Shown one piece after another: positions 8,431-16,533 of a DNA stretch of 64,000 nt. The number at the start of each line of letters is the position of its first letter. Positions within the stretch are counted from its first letter, which is position 1. The translations under genes were made by a program, and so were the position numbers. This DNA comes from an uncultured Clostridia bacterium. Its GTDB lineage: Bacteria; Bacillota; Clostridia; TANB77; CAG-508. Below the pieces are notes generated by a model, which saw only the letters and a program-made list of their open reading frames with translations, was not told where the DNA came from and searched no databases. The DNA is taken from positions 79,807-143,806 of the forward strand of contig CALXPN010000004.1 of assembly GCA_944390285.1 (NCBI GenBank). Direction: 5' to 3'.

Positions 8431-8946
8431 TTATTCTAAATAACCTACATAAGGTATATTTCTTCCTTTTTCATCATAATCAAATCCATAACCAACTATA
8501 AATTTATTTGGAATTACAAAACCTGTATAATCTACATCAATATCTACTATTCTTCTTTCTTTTTTATCCATAAGAACAGCAATTTTTACACTTTTAGGAT
8601 TTTTAGTTTGTAAATATTCTTTTAAATATTTTAAAGTCCTTCCCGAATCTATTATATCTTCAACTATAAGCACATTTTTTCCTTCTATACTATTATCTAA
8701 ATCTTTTTTTACTATTATATTTCCTGTGCTTTCTGTTCCAGTATAGCTAGATACTTGCATAACCTCTAAAGTAATAGGTGTTTTCATTTTTTTTACCAAA
8801 TCTACAGTAAAAAATATTGCACCTTTTAAAACTGAAATTATAACTATTTCATCTGTACCTTCATAATCCTTATCAATTTGTTCTGCTACTTCTTTAATTC
8901 TTTTTTGAAGCTCTTCTTCTTCATACATAACTTTTAAATTATCCAT
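8431..8946 (-). CDS. hpt: hypoxanthine phosphoribosyltransferase
   Basis: A 171-residue type I phosphoribosyltransferase that salvages hypoxanthine (and usually guanine) with PRPP to IMP/GMP in the cytoplasm. The PRPP-binding motif 'VLIVEDIIDSGRT' is complete and preceded by 'VKKDLDNSIEGKN'. 'VDYTGFVIPNKFIVGYGFDY' near the C-terminus is the purine-binding region of bacterial Hpt. The start is fixed by AAAGGAG seven bases upstream. It has its own promoter, back to back with that of glmS. In many Firmicutes hpt lies next to tilS and ftsH; here it stands alone. Confidence 0.95.
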   Translation of the reverse strand: MDNLKVMYEEEELQKRIKEVAEQIDKDYEGTDEIVIISVLKGAIFFTVDLVKKMKTPITLEVMQVSSYTGTESTGNIIVKKDLDNSIEGKNVLIVEDIIDSGRTLKYLKEYLQTKNPKSVKIAVLMDKKERRIVDIDVDYTGFVIPNKFIVGYGFDYDEKGRNIPYVGYLE

Positions 8947-8973
8947 TTATAACTCCTTTAACTAATATAATTT

Positions 8974-9002
8974 ATTATATTACATTTAATTTTTTCTGTA
9001 AA
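8974..9002 (-). promoter_or_regulatory. sigma-A promoter for hpt
   Basis: TTTACA (8997-9002), 17 bases, TATAAT (8974-8979) on the minus strand, with the start codon about 28 bases past the -10. Confidence 0.75.
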
Positions 9003-9026
9003 TAAATTTGTTCACAAAAAATTCAT

Positions 9027-9055
9027 TTGACATTTTATATTATTTTTCATATTAT
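9027..9055 (+). promoter_or_regulatory. sigma-A promoter for glmS
   Basis: TTGACA (9027-9032), 17 bases, TATTAT (9050-9055). Transcription would start near 9062, giving a 300-base leader that carries the ribozyme. It is divergent from the hpt promoter with 24 bases between the -35 boxes. Confidence 0.8.
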
Positions 9056-9129
9056 ATAAAAAAATAGGAAGTTAAACTTTTTATAACTTAATGTAAGCAC
9101 AAAAGAAAGGAGATTTAAATTAAAACAAA

Positions 9130-9265
9130 GGTTAGCGCCAGAACTATAAAAATAGTTGACGAGGTCTAGAGTTATCGAAATATTCGGCGGATGCTCTAGT
9201 GGTACAATTACTACCATAGATTAAATCTAAAAAATAGTAGAAATATTATAACAGAAATTTAATCA
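9130..9265 (+). ncRNA. glmS glucosamine-6-phosphate-activated ribozyme
   Basis: The leader contains the conserved core of the glmS ribozyme in order: AGCGCCAGAACT at 9134, AGTTGACGAGGT at 9154, ATCGAAATATTCGGCGGATG near 9174, and CCATAG before the P3 region. Self-cleavage is expected between A9134 and G9135. In this family glucosamine-6-phosphate is the cofactor, and the cleaved mRNA is then destroyed by RNase J, which is encoded at 20.6-22.7 kb. The 3' boundary is approximate because the P3/P4 part is AT-rich here. Confidence 0.93.
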
Positions 9266-9361
9266 GTAATTATGCTTACACCTATTTTTAGAACTAGATT
9301 TTTGAATAATATACTTATTCTTAAAATTTATTTTCTAGTTCTTATAAGAAAGGTGGTTTTT

Positions 9362-11200
9362 ATGTGTGGAATAATAGGTTATATAGGTAATAAAAAAGCA
9401 GAACCTATATTAATTAATGGTCTTTTAAGACTTGAATATAGAGGTTATGACTCAGCAGGAATCTCAACAATAGAAAAAAATGGTTTAAAAACTATAAAAA
9501 ATAAAGGTCGTGTTTCAGAACTTGAAAAAGTTAGTGGTATAAATGATTTAACAGGAACAATAGGAATCGGGCATACTAGATGGGCAACACACGGTAAGCC
9601 TTCTAGCACAAATTCTCATCCACATATGGACAATTCGAAAAAATTTGCTGTTGTTCATAATGGAATTATAGAAAATTATGCAGATTTAAAAGATTTCTTA
9701 AAATCTCAGAACTATACTTTTTTATCTGAAACAGATACTGAAGTAATTCCTAATTTAATTCATTATTATTATCAAACTTCTAAAAATACAGGATCTAAAA
9801 AATTATTAGAAGCTGTTTCAAATACAATAAAAATGCTTAAAGGAAGTTATGCTTTAGAAATTTTATGTTCTGATTTTCCAGATAATATGATAGTTGTTAG
9901 AAAAGATAGTCCTTTAGTAATTGGAAAAGGATTAAACGAAAATTACATAAGTTCTGATATACCAGCAATTTTATCTTTTACAAAAGATTTTTATTTACTA
10001 AATGATAATGAACTTGCATTTATTTCAAGAGATTCAATAGAATTTTATGATTCAAATTTAAACAAAATAGAAAAGATACCTCAAAATATAACCTGGAATG
10101 CTGGTGCCGCTGAAAAAAATGGTTATCCAGATTTTATGTTAAAAGAAATAAATGAACAACCAATGGCAATCAGAGAAACTATTGGGTCAAGAATTACATC
10201 AAATTCAAAATCTATAATTCCAGATTTAGATGGATTAAACAAATCTTATTTAAGTTCTATAAATAAGATTTCAATTGTTGCTTGTGGTACAGCTATGCAT
10301 GCAGGTCTTGCAGGAAAAACACTTTTTGAAACATTATGTGAAATTCCAGTAGAAGTTGAAGCTGCATCAGAATTTAGATATAGAAACCCACTAATAAATG
10401 AAAAAACATTATGTATATTTATATCTCAATCTGGTGAAACAGCTGATACTATTGCAGCTTTAAAACTTGCAAAATCTAAAGGTTCTAAAACACTTGCAAT
10501 TTCAAATGTTATAGGTTCATCAATTTCTCGTGAAGCAGATTTCACTATATATACACATGCTGGTCCAGAAATTGCTGTAGCATCTACAAAAGCATATACT
10601 TCACAGATAGTATTACTTGCAATAATAGCTATAAATTTTGCTGAAAAATTGAATTTAAATAAAGAAAAATTAGAAGAATTAAAAAAAGATATATTACTTC
10701 TTCCATCTCAACTTGAAGAAATATTAGGAAACATTCAAAACATAAAAAATTTTGCTCAAAAAATATATAAAGAAAAAGACATATTTTTCATAGGTAGAGG
10801 AATAGATTATACTGTAGCACTAGAAGGTTCTCTAAAACTTAAAGAAATCTCTTATATTCATTCCGAAGCATATCCTTCAGGAGAATTAAAACATGGACCT
10901 ATTGCTTTAATAGAAAATGATGTAACAGTAATTTCAATATTAACAAATAGACTTTTAGTTGAAAAATCTATTAGTAATATACAAGAAGTTGTAACTCGTG
11001 GAGCTAAAACTTTTATTGTTACAAATCAAGAATTAAATCATAAATTTGATGAGGTAATACAAATACCAAAAACTAATACACTTATCTCACCTGTTCTTTC
11101 TATTGTACCTCTTCAACTTTTATCATATTACATCTCTAAAGAAAAAGGATTAGATGTAGATAAACCAAGAAATTTAGCAAAATCTGTAACTGTAGAATAA
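9362..11200 (+). CDS. glmS: glutamine-fructose-6-phosphate aminotransferase (isomerising)
   Basis: A 612-residue enzyme that makes glucosamine-6-phosphate for peptidoglycan and wall polymers. I take ATG 9362 as the start. It follows AAAGGTGG by five bases and puts the glutamine-hydrolysing cysteine at residue 2 ('MCGIIGYIG'); a 30-codon upstream extension is open but would bury this residue. The N-terminal Ntn glutaminase has 'GIGHTRWATHG'. Two SIS domains follow, with 'SQSGETADT' in the first, and the protein ends 'KPRNLAKSVTVE' as in the family. A hairpin AGAACTAGA/TCTAGTTCT (9290-9342) precedes the ribosome site. Monocistronic and convergent with the next genes. Confidence 0.97.
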   Translation: MCGIIGYIGNKKAEPILINGLLRLEYRGYDSAGISTIEKNGLKTIKNKGRVSELEKVSGINDLTGTIGIGHTRWATHGKPSSTNSHPHMDNSKKFAVVHNGIIENYADLKDFLKSQNYTFLSETDTEVIPNLIHYYYQTSKNTGSKKLLEAVSNTIKMLKGSYALEILCSDFPDNMIVVRKDSPLVIGKGLNENYISSDIPAILSFTKDFYLLNDNELAFISRDSIEFYDSNLNKIEKIPQNITWNAGAAEKNGYPDFMLKEINEQPMAIRETIGSRITSNSKSIIPDLDGLNKSYLSSINKISIVACGTAMHAGLAGKTLFETLCEIPVEVEAASEFRYRNPLINEKTLCIFISQSGETADTIAALKLAKSKGSKTLAISNVIGSSISREADFTIYTHAGPEIAVASTKAYTSQIVLLAIIAINFAEKLNLNKEKLEELKKDILLLPSQLEEILGNIQNIKNFAQKIYKEKDIFFIGRGIDYTVALEGSLKLKEISYIHSEAYPSGELKHGPIALIENDVTVISILTNRLLVEKSISNIQEVVTRGAKTFIVTNQELNHKFDEVIQIPKTNTLISPVLSIVPLQLLSYYISKEKGLDVDKPRNLAKSVTVE

Positions 11201-11203
11201 AAT

Positions 11204-11386
11204 ATCTCATATGTATAAAATAAAAAAAATACCGCTTGGAAAGTAATTTGAATATAGAAATTATTAAGTGATATTTGTTAGGGAATCTCAAATTTATCTT
11301 TGAGGGCGCTGACAAATATCGCTTTAGAATTTCTATGAAAATTAGCTTGACCTTAAGGTATTTTTTTTATTTTATACATATGAGAT
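11204..11386 (+). ncRNA. structured repeat, copy 1 (conserved core inside a 30-bp perfect inverted repeat)
   Basis: Arms 11204-11233 and 11357-11386 pair perfectly over 30 bases. The 123-base core between them carries, in order, TTGGAAAGTAATTTGA, stem ATAGAAATT/AATTTCTAT, stem AAGTGATATTTGT/ACAAATATCGCTT, loop TTAGGGAAT, hairpin CTCAAA/TTTGAG (11287-11304), loop GGGCGCTGA, and finally GAAAATTAGCTTGAC. The same core recurs at 52.3 and 61.8 kb with compensatory changes in the stems. It separates glmS from the convergent DUF2508 gene, whose stop overlaps the right arm. The strand is given by the core; transcription is not proven. Confidence 0.75.
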
Positions 11387-11622
11387 TATATTATATTTAA
11401 TTTTTTCTTTTTGGCCTGTTTTATAAGATAATTATATTTGGCCTCTTCTGCTTTTATTTCATAAGTATAATAATCTATTAAATCACTATCTGCAAATTGA
11501 AGATTATTATACATATTATTTAAATTTTCTTTTACAGATTGTATACTTTTTAAAAGCTCAGTATCTTTTTCTGTATCACTTTTATCAGGAATTGGAAATT
11601 CTTTTACAAACTCACTATACAT
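11386..11622 (-). CDS. DUF2508 (YaaL-like) protein
   Basis: A 78-residue charged helical protein with no membrane segment. 'DLIDYYTYEIKAEEAKYNYL' (residues 45-64) and the closing 'IKQAKKKK' match the YaaL/DUF2508 pattern of Firmicutes, small cytoplasmic proteins of unknown function usually found between recombination genes and bofA. Here it lies between glmS and engB. The start follows GAGGAGA. Its stop codon lies in the arm of the inverted repeat element, so that element may provide its transcription end. Confidence 0.7.
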   Translation of the reverse strand: MYSEFVKEFPIPDKSDTEKDTELLKSIQSVKENLNNMYNNLQFADSDLIDYYTYEIKAEEAKYNYLIKQAKKKKLNII

Positions 11623-11651
11623 ATATCTCCTCTTTTCTTTTGATATTCTAC

Positions 11652-11696
11652 AAAAGGGTATTTGTAATAAACTTTACAAATACCCTTTATTTTTTA
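11652..11696. terminator. hairpin between engB and the DUF2508 gene
   Basis: AAGGGTATTTGTAA pairs with TTTACAAATACCCTT. The plus strand is followed by TTATTTTTTA; the minus strand, which would end the engB transcript, has only TTTT. Probably a two-way terminator. Confidence 0.65.
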
Positions 11697-11747
11697 TAAT
11701 ATATATTTATGCAATAATAAAAATTATATTCTAAAAATTAAATTTTT

Positions 11748-12326
11748 CTATATAAATTTTTCTATTTCATTCCACACATTATCTATATAAATTTTTCTTT
11801 CAGATGAAAATGGCAATATTGTACTATAAGAAATTCCAAAATGTTTTTTTAGTCTTTCTACTTCATCATTTACTTTTGTTACTGCAATTTTATCTGCTTT
11901 ATTTGTTAATATCATAAAAGGTAAATTGCTTTTTAAAATATAGTCATACATAAGATCATCATCTTCTGTTGGCTTATGTCTTATGTCTATTAAAAATATT
12001 ATTAACGAAATATTTTTTCCTTCTTCTAAATATTCTTCTATATATTTGCCTGATATTAATTTTTCTTTTTTAGACATTTTACTGAAACCATATCCTGGTA
12101 AATCTACAAAATAAAATTTATCATCTATATTATAAAAATTTATTTGTCTTGTTTTTCCAGGAGTATTACTAGTTCTAGCTAAATTTTTTCTATTTATCAT
12201 AGTATTTATAAAAGAAGATTTTCCAACATTAGATTTTCCAACTAAAACTATTTCTGGTAATTCTCCTTTTGGATATTGTTTTTTACTTACTGCTGAGATT
12301 TCAAATTTAGGATTTTTTATTATCAT
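11748..12326 (-). CDS. engB: ribosome biogenesis GTPase YsxC/EngB
   Basis: A 192-residue TrmE-Era-EngA-type GTPase needed for 50S assembly. The P-loop 'GKSNVGKSS' is at 30-38, the switch-region Thr lies in 'TSNTPGKTRQINFY', G3 is 'DLPGYGFS', and G4 is 'TNKADK'. Length is standard. It is the last gene of the T-box operon, starting 12 bases after the LtaS-like gene's stop. Coupling a ribosome-assembly factor to seryl-tRNA supply is unusual and is inferred only from the gene order. Confidence 0.95.
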   Translation of the reverse strand: MIIKNPKFEISAVSKKQYPKGELPEIVLVGKSNVGKSSFINTMINRKNLARTSNTPGKTRQINFYNIDDKFYFVDLPGYGFSKMSKKEKLISGKYIEEYLEEGKNISLIIFLIDIRHKPTEDDDLMYDYILKSNLPFMILTNKADKIAVTKVNDEVERLKKHFGISYSTILPFSSERKIYIDNVWNEIEKFI

Positions 12327-12338
12327 AATTTCTCCTTT

Positions 12339-14228
12339 TTATTTCATAAAAAATTTATATTGCATTAATTCTTTTGTATCATATATTTCTTTCATTTCTC
12401 CTGTAATATCGTTGGTAGAGTAGATTTTTCCATTTTCATCTAAAGAAATACTTCTATTTGAACCACTTAAAATATTTTTTGTTGTATCTAACCATTCATA
12501 ATATTTTTCATTTTTTATATCTAAGTTATTTACTATACTATTTAATAATACATCAACACCACCATATTCTGAAGTATTCATATTTTCTATATCATAATTA
12601 GAAAGTATTAAACATTGAGTATTATATTTTCTATATTCATTTAATAATTCATCATTTGTATTAAAATAATCCAAATGATTTATAACATTTTGATAATCTG
12701 ATGTATATAAATATGGTAAATGATCTCCTAAAAATAAAAGTATTGTTGGTTCATTATAATTATTTATGTACTCATATAATTTTCCAAGTGCTTTATCAGA
12801 ATTATATATTCCTTGTGCATATGCCAGCAATGTATCATTCATACTATCACTTAAATTACTTTTTGTAATTGATATATCATAATCAGAATATTTATTTTTA
12901 GAATATGGCATATGTGACTCTATTGTTTCTAAAACATAAAATAATGGTGTATCTTCTGATTTGTTTTCTAATTCTTCTATAATTGTATTTATACAATAAT
13001 CATCTGTTATTTTTTTATAATTTTTATTTTCAGAAAGCTCTATATATTCATTAAATCCCATTTTTAAATATGCTTTTTTTGAATTATAATAATCCTTTCC
13101 AAAAACAATTTTTGAATAATATCCATTATTATTTAAAACTTTCACAAGTGATGGAATATTTTCACTATTTTTCCTAGAATATAGCGACATTATTGGAATA
13201 TATCCTCTTGGAAAATAGTTCATACTTCCACCAGTTAATAATTCAAAAGCCACATTTTCAGACATTCCACCATAAGTTGGTGAAACTAAATTTATAAACT
13301 TTCCTTTTTCTTTTAAATTATTAAAATTTTTCGTTATTTCTGTATTAAAATCAATTTCTTCTAATTGATCAACATCCCAAAAAGCTTCTGAAAGTACAAT
13401 AATAATATTAGGCTTTCCAAATTTTTCATTTTCAGTAACACTTGAATTTAAAATTTCATTTAATTTATTTTCATCATAATTATTTGGTTCTACAAATATA
13501 TTATTTAAATATGTTCCATACATTCCATTTATTAGATTATTTCTGTAATAATATGTAGCACTTGTTGTATAAGAATTAAAATCCGCATAATTATCAGTAT
13601 CAAAAAACACTTTTAAATAAAAATTTTTAGTATAATTATTTGGAAAAAACAACAAAAATAGTAATATTGCATCAATTATAATTATTGATATTCTAGTCTT
13701 TTTACTTTTGATTTCTAAACTATATTTGTAACTAAAAAATATAGTTATAAGTAATATTATTATATAAATTCCAAATCCTATTATTAATCTTATAGTAGAT
13801 TTAAAAGATATATTATTTGTCGCAAGTTCTAATAAATCTCCTACTTTTCCTATAAATTTTATATCTGAAAAATATATTGGTTCACCTGTATATAAAATTT
13901 TTAATTGATTTACTAGGTTTAATATCAGTATTAAACTACATGACACTACTGTAGCTATTGATGATTTTTTAAAAATTGCTAATATTAAACTATATATTAT
14001 TACTCCAAAAAGCATTGTAAATAATATTGTATTATTCACAATATTGTAGTTTCCAAAAGTATATATTTTAAAAAACATATCTGCTAAAACAAATAAATTC
14101 AGAGCTATAAAAGATGTTATAATTACACTTTTTATTAATTTGTCTATATCTATTTCATTTGTTTTTACTTCTTTTGGAATATCTTGTTTTTTTTCTATTT
14201 TTACATTTACTTCATTTTCGATTTTCAT
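12339..14228 (-). CDS. LtaS/MdoB-like sulfatase-fold phosphoglycerol transferase
   Basis: A 629-residue membrane enzyme with five predicted helices in the first 220 residues and an extracellular sulfatase-fold domain opening at 'PNIIIVLSEAFWDVD'. The metal-site signature 'LFLGDHLPYLY' is present. The family transfers glycerol phosphate from phosphatidylglycerol to wall polymers or glycans. At the nucleophile position, where LtaS has Thr in a GKTSDSEF context, this protein reads 'GGMSENVAF', so Ser appears to replace Thr. A non-lipoteichoic substrate is possible. It lies between serS and engB in a T-box operon; its start is 9 bases after the serS stop. Confidence 0.8.
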   Translation of the reverse strand: MKIENEVNVKIEKKQDIPKEVKTNEIDIDKLIKSVIITSFIALNLFVLADMFFKIYTFGNYNIVNNTILFTMLFGVIIYSLILAIFKKSSIATVVSCSLILILNLVNQLKILYTGEPIYFSDIKFIGKVGDLLELATNNISFKSTIRLIIGFGIYIIILLITIFFSYKYSLEIKSKKTRISIIIIDAILLFLLFFPNNYTKNFYLKVFFDTDNYADFNSYTTSATYYYRNNLINGMYGTYLNNIFVEPNNYDENKLNEILNSSVTENEKFGKPNIIIVLSEAFWDVDQLEEIDFNTEITKNFNNLKEKGKFINLVSPTYGGMSENVAFELLTGGSMNYFPRGYIPIMSLYSRKNSENIPSLVKVLNNNGYYSKIVFGKDYYNSKKAYLKMGFNEYIELSENKNYKKITDDYCINTIIEELENKSEDTPLFYVLETIESHMPYSKNKYSDYDISITKSNLSDSMNDTLLAYAQGIYNSDKALGKLYEYINNYNEPTILLFLGDHLPYLYTSDYQNVINHLDYFNTNDELLNEYRKYNTQCLILSNYDIENMNTSEYGGVDVLLNSIVNNLDIKNEKYYEWLDTTKNILSGSNRSISLDENGKIYSTNDITGEMKEIYDTKELMQYKFFMK

Positions 14229-14237
14229 TTTATTCCT

Positions 14238-15521
14238 TTATTTTTTTCTTATTTCTTTTGTTCCACCCATATATGGCCATAAAACTTCTGGAATTTTTAC
14301 GCTTCCATCTTCTTGATAATTATTTTCTAAAACTGCAATTAATCCTCTAGGACTTGCTACAACAGTATTATTTAATGTTGCTACTAAATAATTTCCTTTT
14401 TCACCTTTAGCACGAATAGAAAGTCTTCTTGCTTGTGCATCTCCTAAAGTTGAACAACTTCCAACCTCAAAATATTTTTGTTGACGTGGACTCCAAGCTT
14501 CTACATCACAAGATTTTACTTTTAAGTCTGCCAAATCTCCACTACAACATTCTAGAGTTCTAACAGGTACATCTAAGCTTCTAAAAAATTCTACTGTATA
14601 ACTCCACATTTTGTTATACCATTCCATTTGATCTTCTGGTTTACAAAGAACTATCATTTCTTGTTTTTCAAATTGATGAACTCTATATAATCCTCTTTCT
14701 TCTAATCCATGAGAACCTACTTCTTTTCTAAAACATGGTGAATATCCTGTAATTGCTATTGGTAAATCTTCTTCTTTTACTATTTGTCCTTTAAATCTTC
14801 CTATCATAGAGTGCTCACTAGTACCTATTAAATAAAGATCTTCACCTTCAATTTTATACATCATTGCTTCTAATTCTTCAAAACTCATAACTCCATTTAC
14901 TACATCTGATCTTATCATAAATGGTGGTATACAATATGTGAATCCTTTATTAATCATAAAATCTCTTGCATATGCAATCATTGCTTCATGAAGTCTTGCT
15001 ACATCTCCAAGTAAGAAATAAAAACCATTTCCACTTGTTCTTCCAGCACTTTCTTTATCTAGTCCTCCAAAACTTTCAATTATATCTGCATGATATGGTA
15101 TTTCATAATCTGGAACTACAGGCTCACCAAATTTTTCATTTTCAACATTTTCAGTATCATCTTTTCCTATTGGAACAGAACTATCCATTATATTAGGAAT
15201 TTTCATCATTCTATTTTTTATTTCTTCTTTTAATTTACTTTCTTTTCCTTCATTTTCAGCAAGTTTAGAATTTATTTCTTCTACTTCTTTCTTTTTGCTT
15301 TCAGCTTCTTCTTTTTTGCCTTGTCCCATCAAAATTCCTATTTCTTTACTTATAGCATTTCTATTCATACGAAGTTCATCACACATTAATGTTAATTCTC
15401 TAGATTCCTTATCTAATTTTAAAACTTCATCTACTAAAACTAATTTATGATCTTGGAATTTTTTTCTTATATTTTCTTTTACCATCTCTGGATTTTCTCT
15501 TAAAATTTTAATATCTATCAT
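14238..15521 (-). CDS. serS: seryl-tRNA synthetase
   Basis: A 427-residue class II synthetase charging tRNA-Ser. The N-terminal antiparallel coiled coil (about 30-105) that grips the long variable arm is clear. Motif 2 'FRKEVGSHGLEERGLYRVHQ' and motif 3 'GLIAVLENNYQEDG' are intact. Length is normal. It is second in the operon after the DUF1653 gene and is the likely target of the upstream T-box, whose cognate amino acid is therefore probably serine. A 13-base gap separates the two genes. Confidence 0.97.
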   Translation of the reverse strand: MIDIKILRENPEMVKENIRKKFQDHKLVLVDEVLKLDKESRELTLMCDELRMNRNAISKEIGILMGQGKKEEAESKKKEVEEINSKLAENEGKESKLKEEIKNRMMKIPNIMDSSVPIGKDDTENVENEKFGEPVVPDYEIPYHADIIESFGGLDKESAGRTSGNGFYFLLGDVARLHEAMIAYARDFMINKGFTYCIPPFMIRSDVVNGVMSFEELEAMMYKIEGEDLYLIGTSEHSMIGRFKGQIVKEEDLPIAITGYSPCFRKEVGSHGLEERGLYRVHQFEKQEMIVLCKPEDQMEWYNKMWSYTVEFFRSLDVPVRTLECCSGDLADLKVKSCDVEAWSPRQQKYFEVGSCSTLGDAQARRLSIRAKGEKGNYLVATLNNTVVASPRGLIAVLENNYQEDGSVKIPEVLWPYMGGTKEIRKK

Positions 15522-15534
15522 AATTTTCTCCTTT

Positions 15535-15795
15535 TTATTTTTTTATATAATTTTTAGTTAAATTTTCGACTAACTCAAATCTATGTTTTTGACCAGTTAT
15601 ATTATCTGGTCTATCTGGAATTTCTTCTAAAAACATTTTTTCAGGTCTTACCCATATCATAGAATCTTTCCTATCATATAATGGTTTATATATTACCATT
15701 CTTTGTTTATTTTCCGAATCTAAAGCCACATTTTCTACAAAATAATAATTTCCTTTAAAGTGTCTGTAAACTTTTCCAATTTTTACTGTTTCCAT
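15535..15795 (-). CDS. DUF1653 protein
   Basis: An 86-residue protein made of one DUF1653 domain: 'YRHFKGNYYFVENVALDSE' near the start and 'MVIYKPLYDRKDSMIWVRP' in the middle are the conserved YRHFKG/Y.VE and WVRP positions. It is a small SH3-like cytoplasmic domain without known function. Standing directly after the T-box, it would respond to seryl-tRNA like serS. GGGGGAAAAG precedes the ATG. Confidence 0.85.
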   Translation of the reverse strand: METVKIGKVYRHFKGNYYFVENVALDSENKQRMVIYKPLYDRKDSMIWVRPEKMFLEEIPDRPDNITGQKHRFELVENLTKNYIKK

Positions 15796-15822
15796 AATCT
15801 TTTCCCCCTTTATTTTTTATAC

Positions 15823-16041
15823 AAAAAACGCCCTTATACAATGTATAAGGGCGAATATATCGCGGTACCACCTTTTTTATATCTTATTTTATTGCTATAA
15901 CCTGCAACAACTCGGTCTAGTTTTCTAGATGACTCTTAAGAATAGATTTCATAAAGATTTTATTCTGTTTTCACCAACCACAGACTCTCTTTAATAAAAT
16001 TACTTTATTACTTAGTTCTTAATTAAACGCCATTAATCATA
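15823..16041 (-). promoter_or_regulatory. T-box leader (probably seryl-tRNA sensing)
   Basis: On the minus strand the leader carries stem-I sequence (AGAGAGTC near 15986 down to GAGTC near 15932), the T-box sequence GGTGGTACCGCG (15861-15872), and the terminator CGCCCTTATAC/GTATAAGGGCG (15829-15853) followed by TTTTTTG. The T-box loop pairs with the tRNA acceptor end to block this terminator. A TCT triplet in 'GAAATCTATTC' could be the serine specifier, but I could not confirm the specifier loop. It precedes DUF1653-serS. Confidence 0.92.
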
Positions 16042-16047
16042 TGTAGT

Positions 16048-16075
16048 ATTATACCACATTTTTGAAATTTGTAAA
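16048..16075 (-). promoter_or_regulatory. sigma-A promoter of the T-box operon
   Basis: TTTACA (16070-16075), 16 bases, TATAAT (16048-16053), just after the stop of the upstream gene at 16083. Confidence 0.8.
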
Positions 16076-16082
16076 TACTTTT

Positions 16083-16355
16083 TTACAATTCTGGACCATC
16101 ATCATGTCCATCCGGATTTTCTCCAAAGATTGGCATACTATAAATTTTTAACATTTCATCTGTTGATTTTTTATAAAATATTTCACCAAAATCAGAATAC
16201 ATTTCTACTGGTAAAACTTTTGCTGAAGCTTTTTTAGTTATTTTATTCATATTATTCCATGCATCTAATATAGCTTTTCTATATTCAGTAATATTATTCT
16301 CACTTTCTCTAGAAAATGTTGGTAATATTCTAATTATATTATTATATTCTAACAT
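16083..16355 (-). CDS. 90-residue protein, not recognised
   Basis: A soluble, mostly helical 90-residue protein beginning 'MLEYNNIIRILPTFSRES' and ending with an acidic, glycine- and aspartate-rich tail ('NPDGHDDGPEL'). I recognise no family. Its ATG overlaps the stop of the preceding 49-codon gene (ATGTTAG arrangement), which points to translational coupling. The short Asp/Gly/His-rich motif also occurs in that upstream peptide ('NNDGH'), so the two may act together. It ends eight bases before the T-box promoter. Confidence 0.65.
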   Translation of the reverse strand: MLEYNNIIRILPTFSRESENNITEYRKAILDAWNNMNKITKKASAKVLPVEMYSDFGEIFYKKSTDEMLKIYSMPIFGENPDGHDDGPEL

Positions 16356-16498
16356 TTTAGAAAAATTTTATCTGTATCATCTTCTGGATATCTTATAGAA
16401 TCTGCTAAAAAAATACTATCTCTTATTTTATACTCTTTGTGGCCATCATTATTAGTTCCAGGTTTTTCATCACATAATATTAATAATTTTGCATCCAT
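16349..16498 (-). CDS. 49-residue protein, not recognised, coupled to the next gene
   Basis: ATG 16498 follows AAGGATG and opens a 49-codon frame starting 'MDAKLLILCDEKPGTNNDG' and ending 'IFLKC'. The stop TAG overlaps the ATG of the 90-residue gene by three bases, so both are probably translated as a pair. The product is short, charged and soluble. No function can be given; the coupling is the main argument that it is real. Confidence 0.6.
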   Translation of the reverse strand: MDAKLLILCDEKPGTNNDGHKEYKIRDSIFLADSIRYPEDDTDKIFLKC

Positions 16499-16533
16499 TT
16501 TTTTCTACATCCTTTTCTTTTAATATAAATATA

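Noticed and set aside
9272..9361. Thirty-codon N-terminal extension of GlmS
   Set aside because: The extension would bury the catalytic Cys that must be residue 2, and ATG 9362 has a good ribosome site.
11204..11386. The repeat at 11.2 kb as a simple two-way terminator of glmS
   Set aside because: The arms could terminate transcription, but the 123-base core shared with two other loci is not explained by termination.
14966..15196. 76-codon plus-strand frame inside serS
   Set aside because: Leu/His/Gln-biased translation typical of the antisense of an AT-rich coding region.
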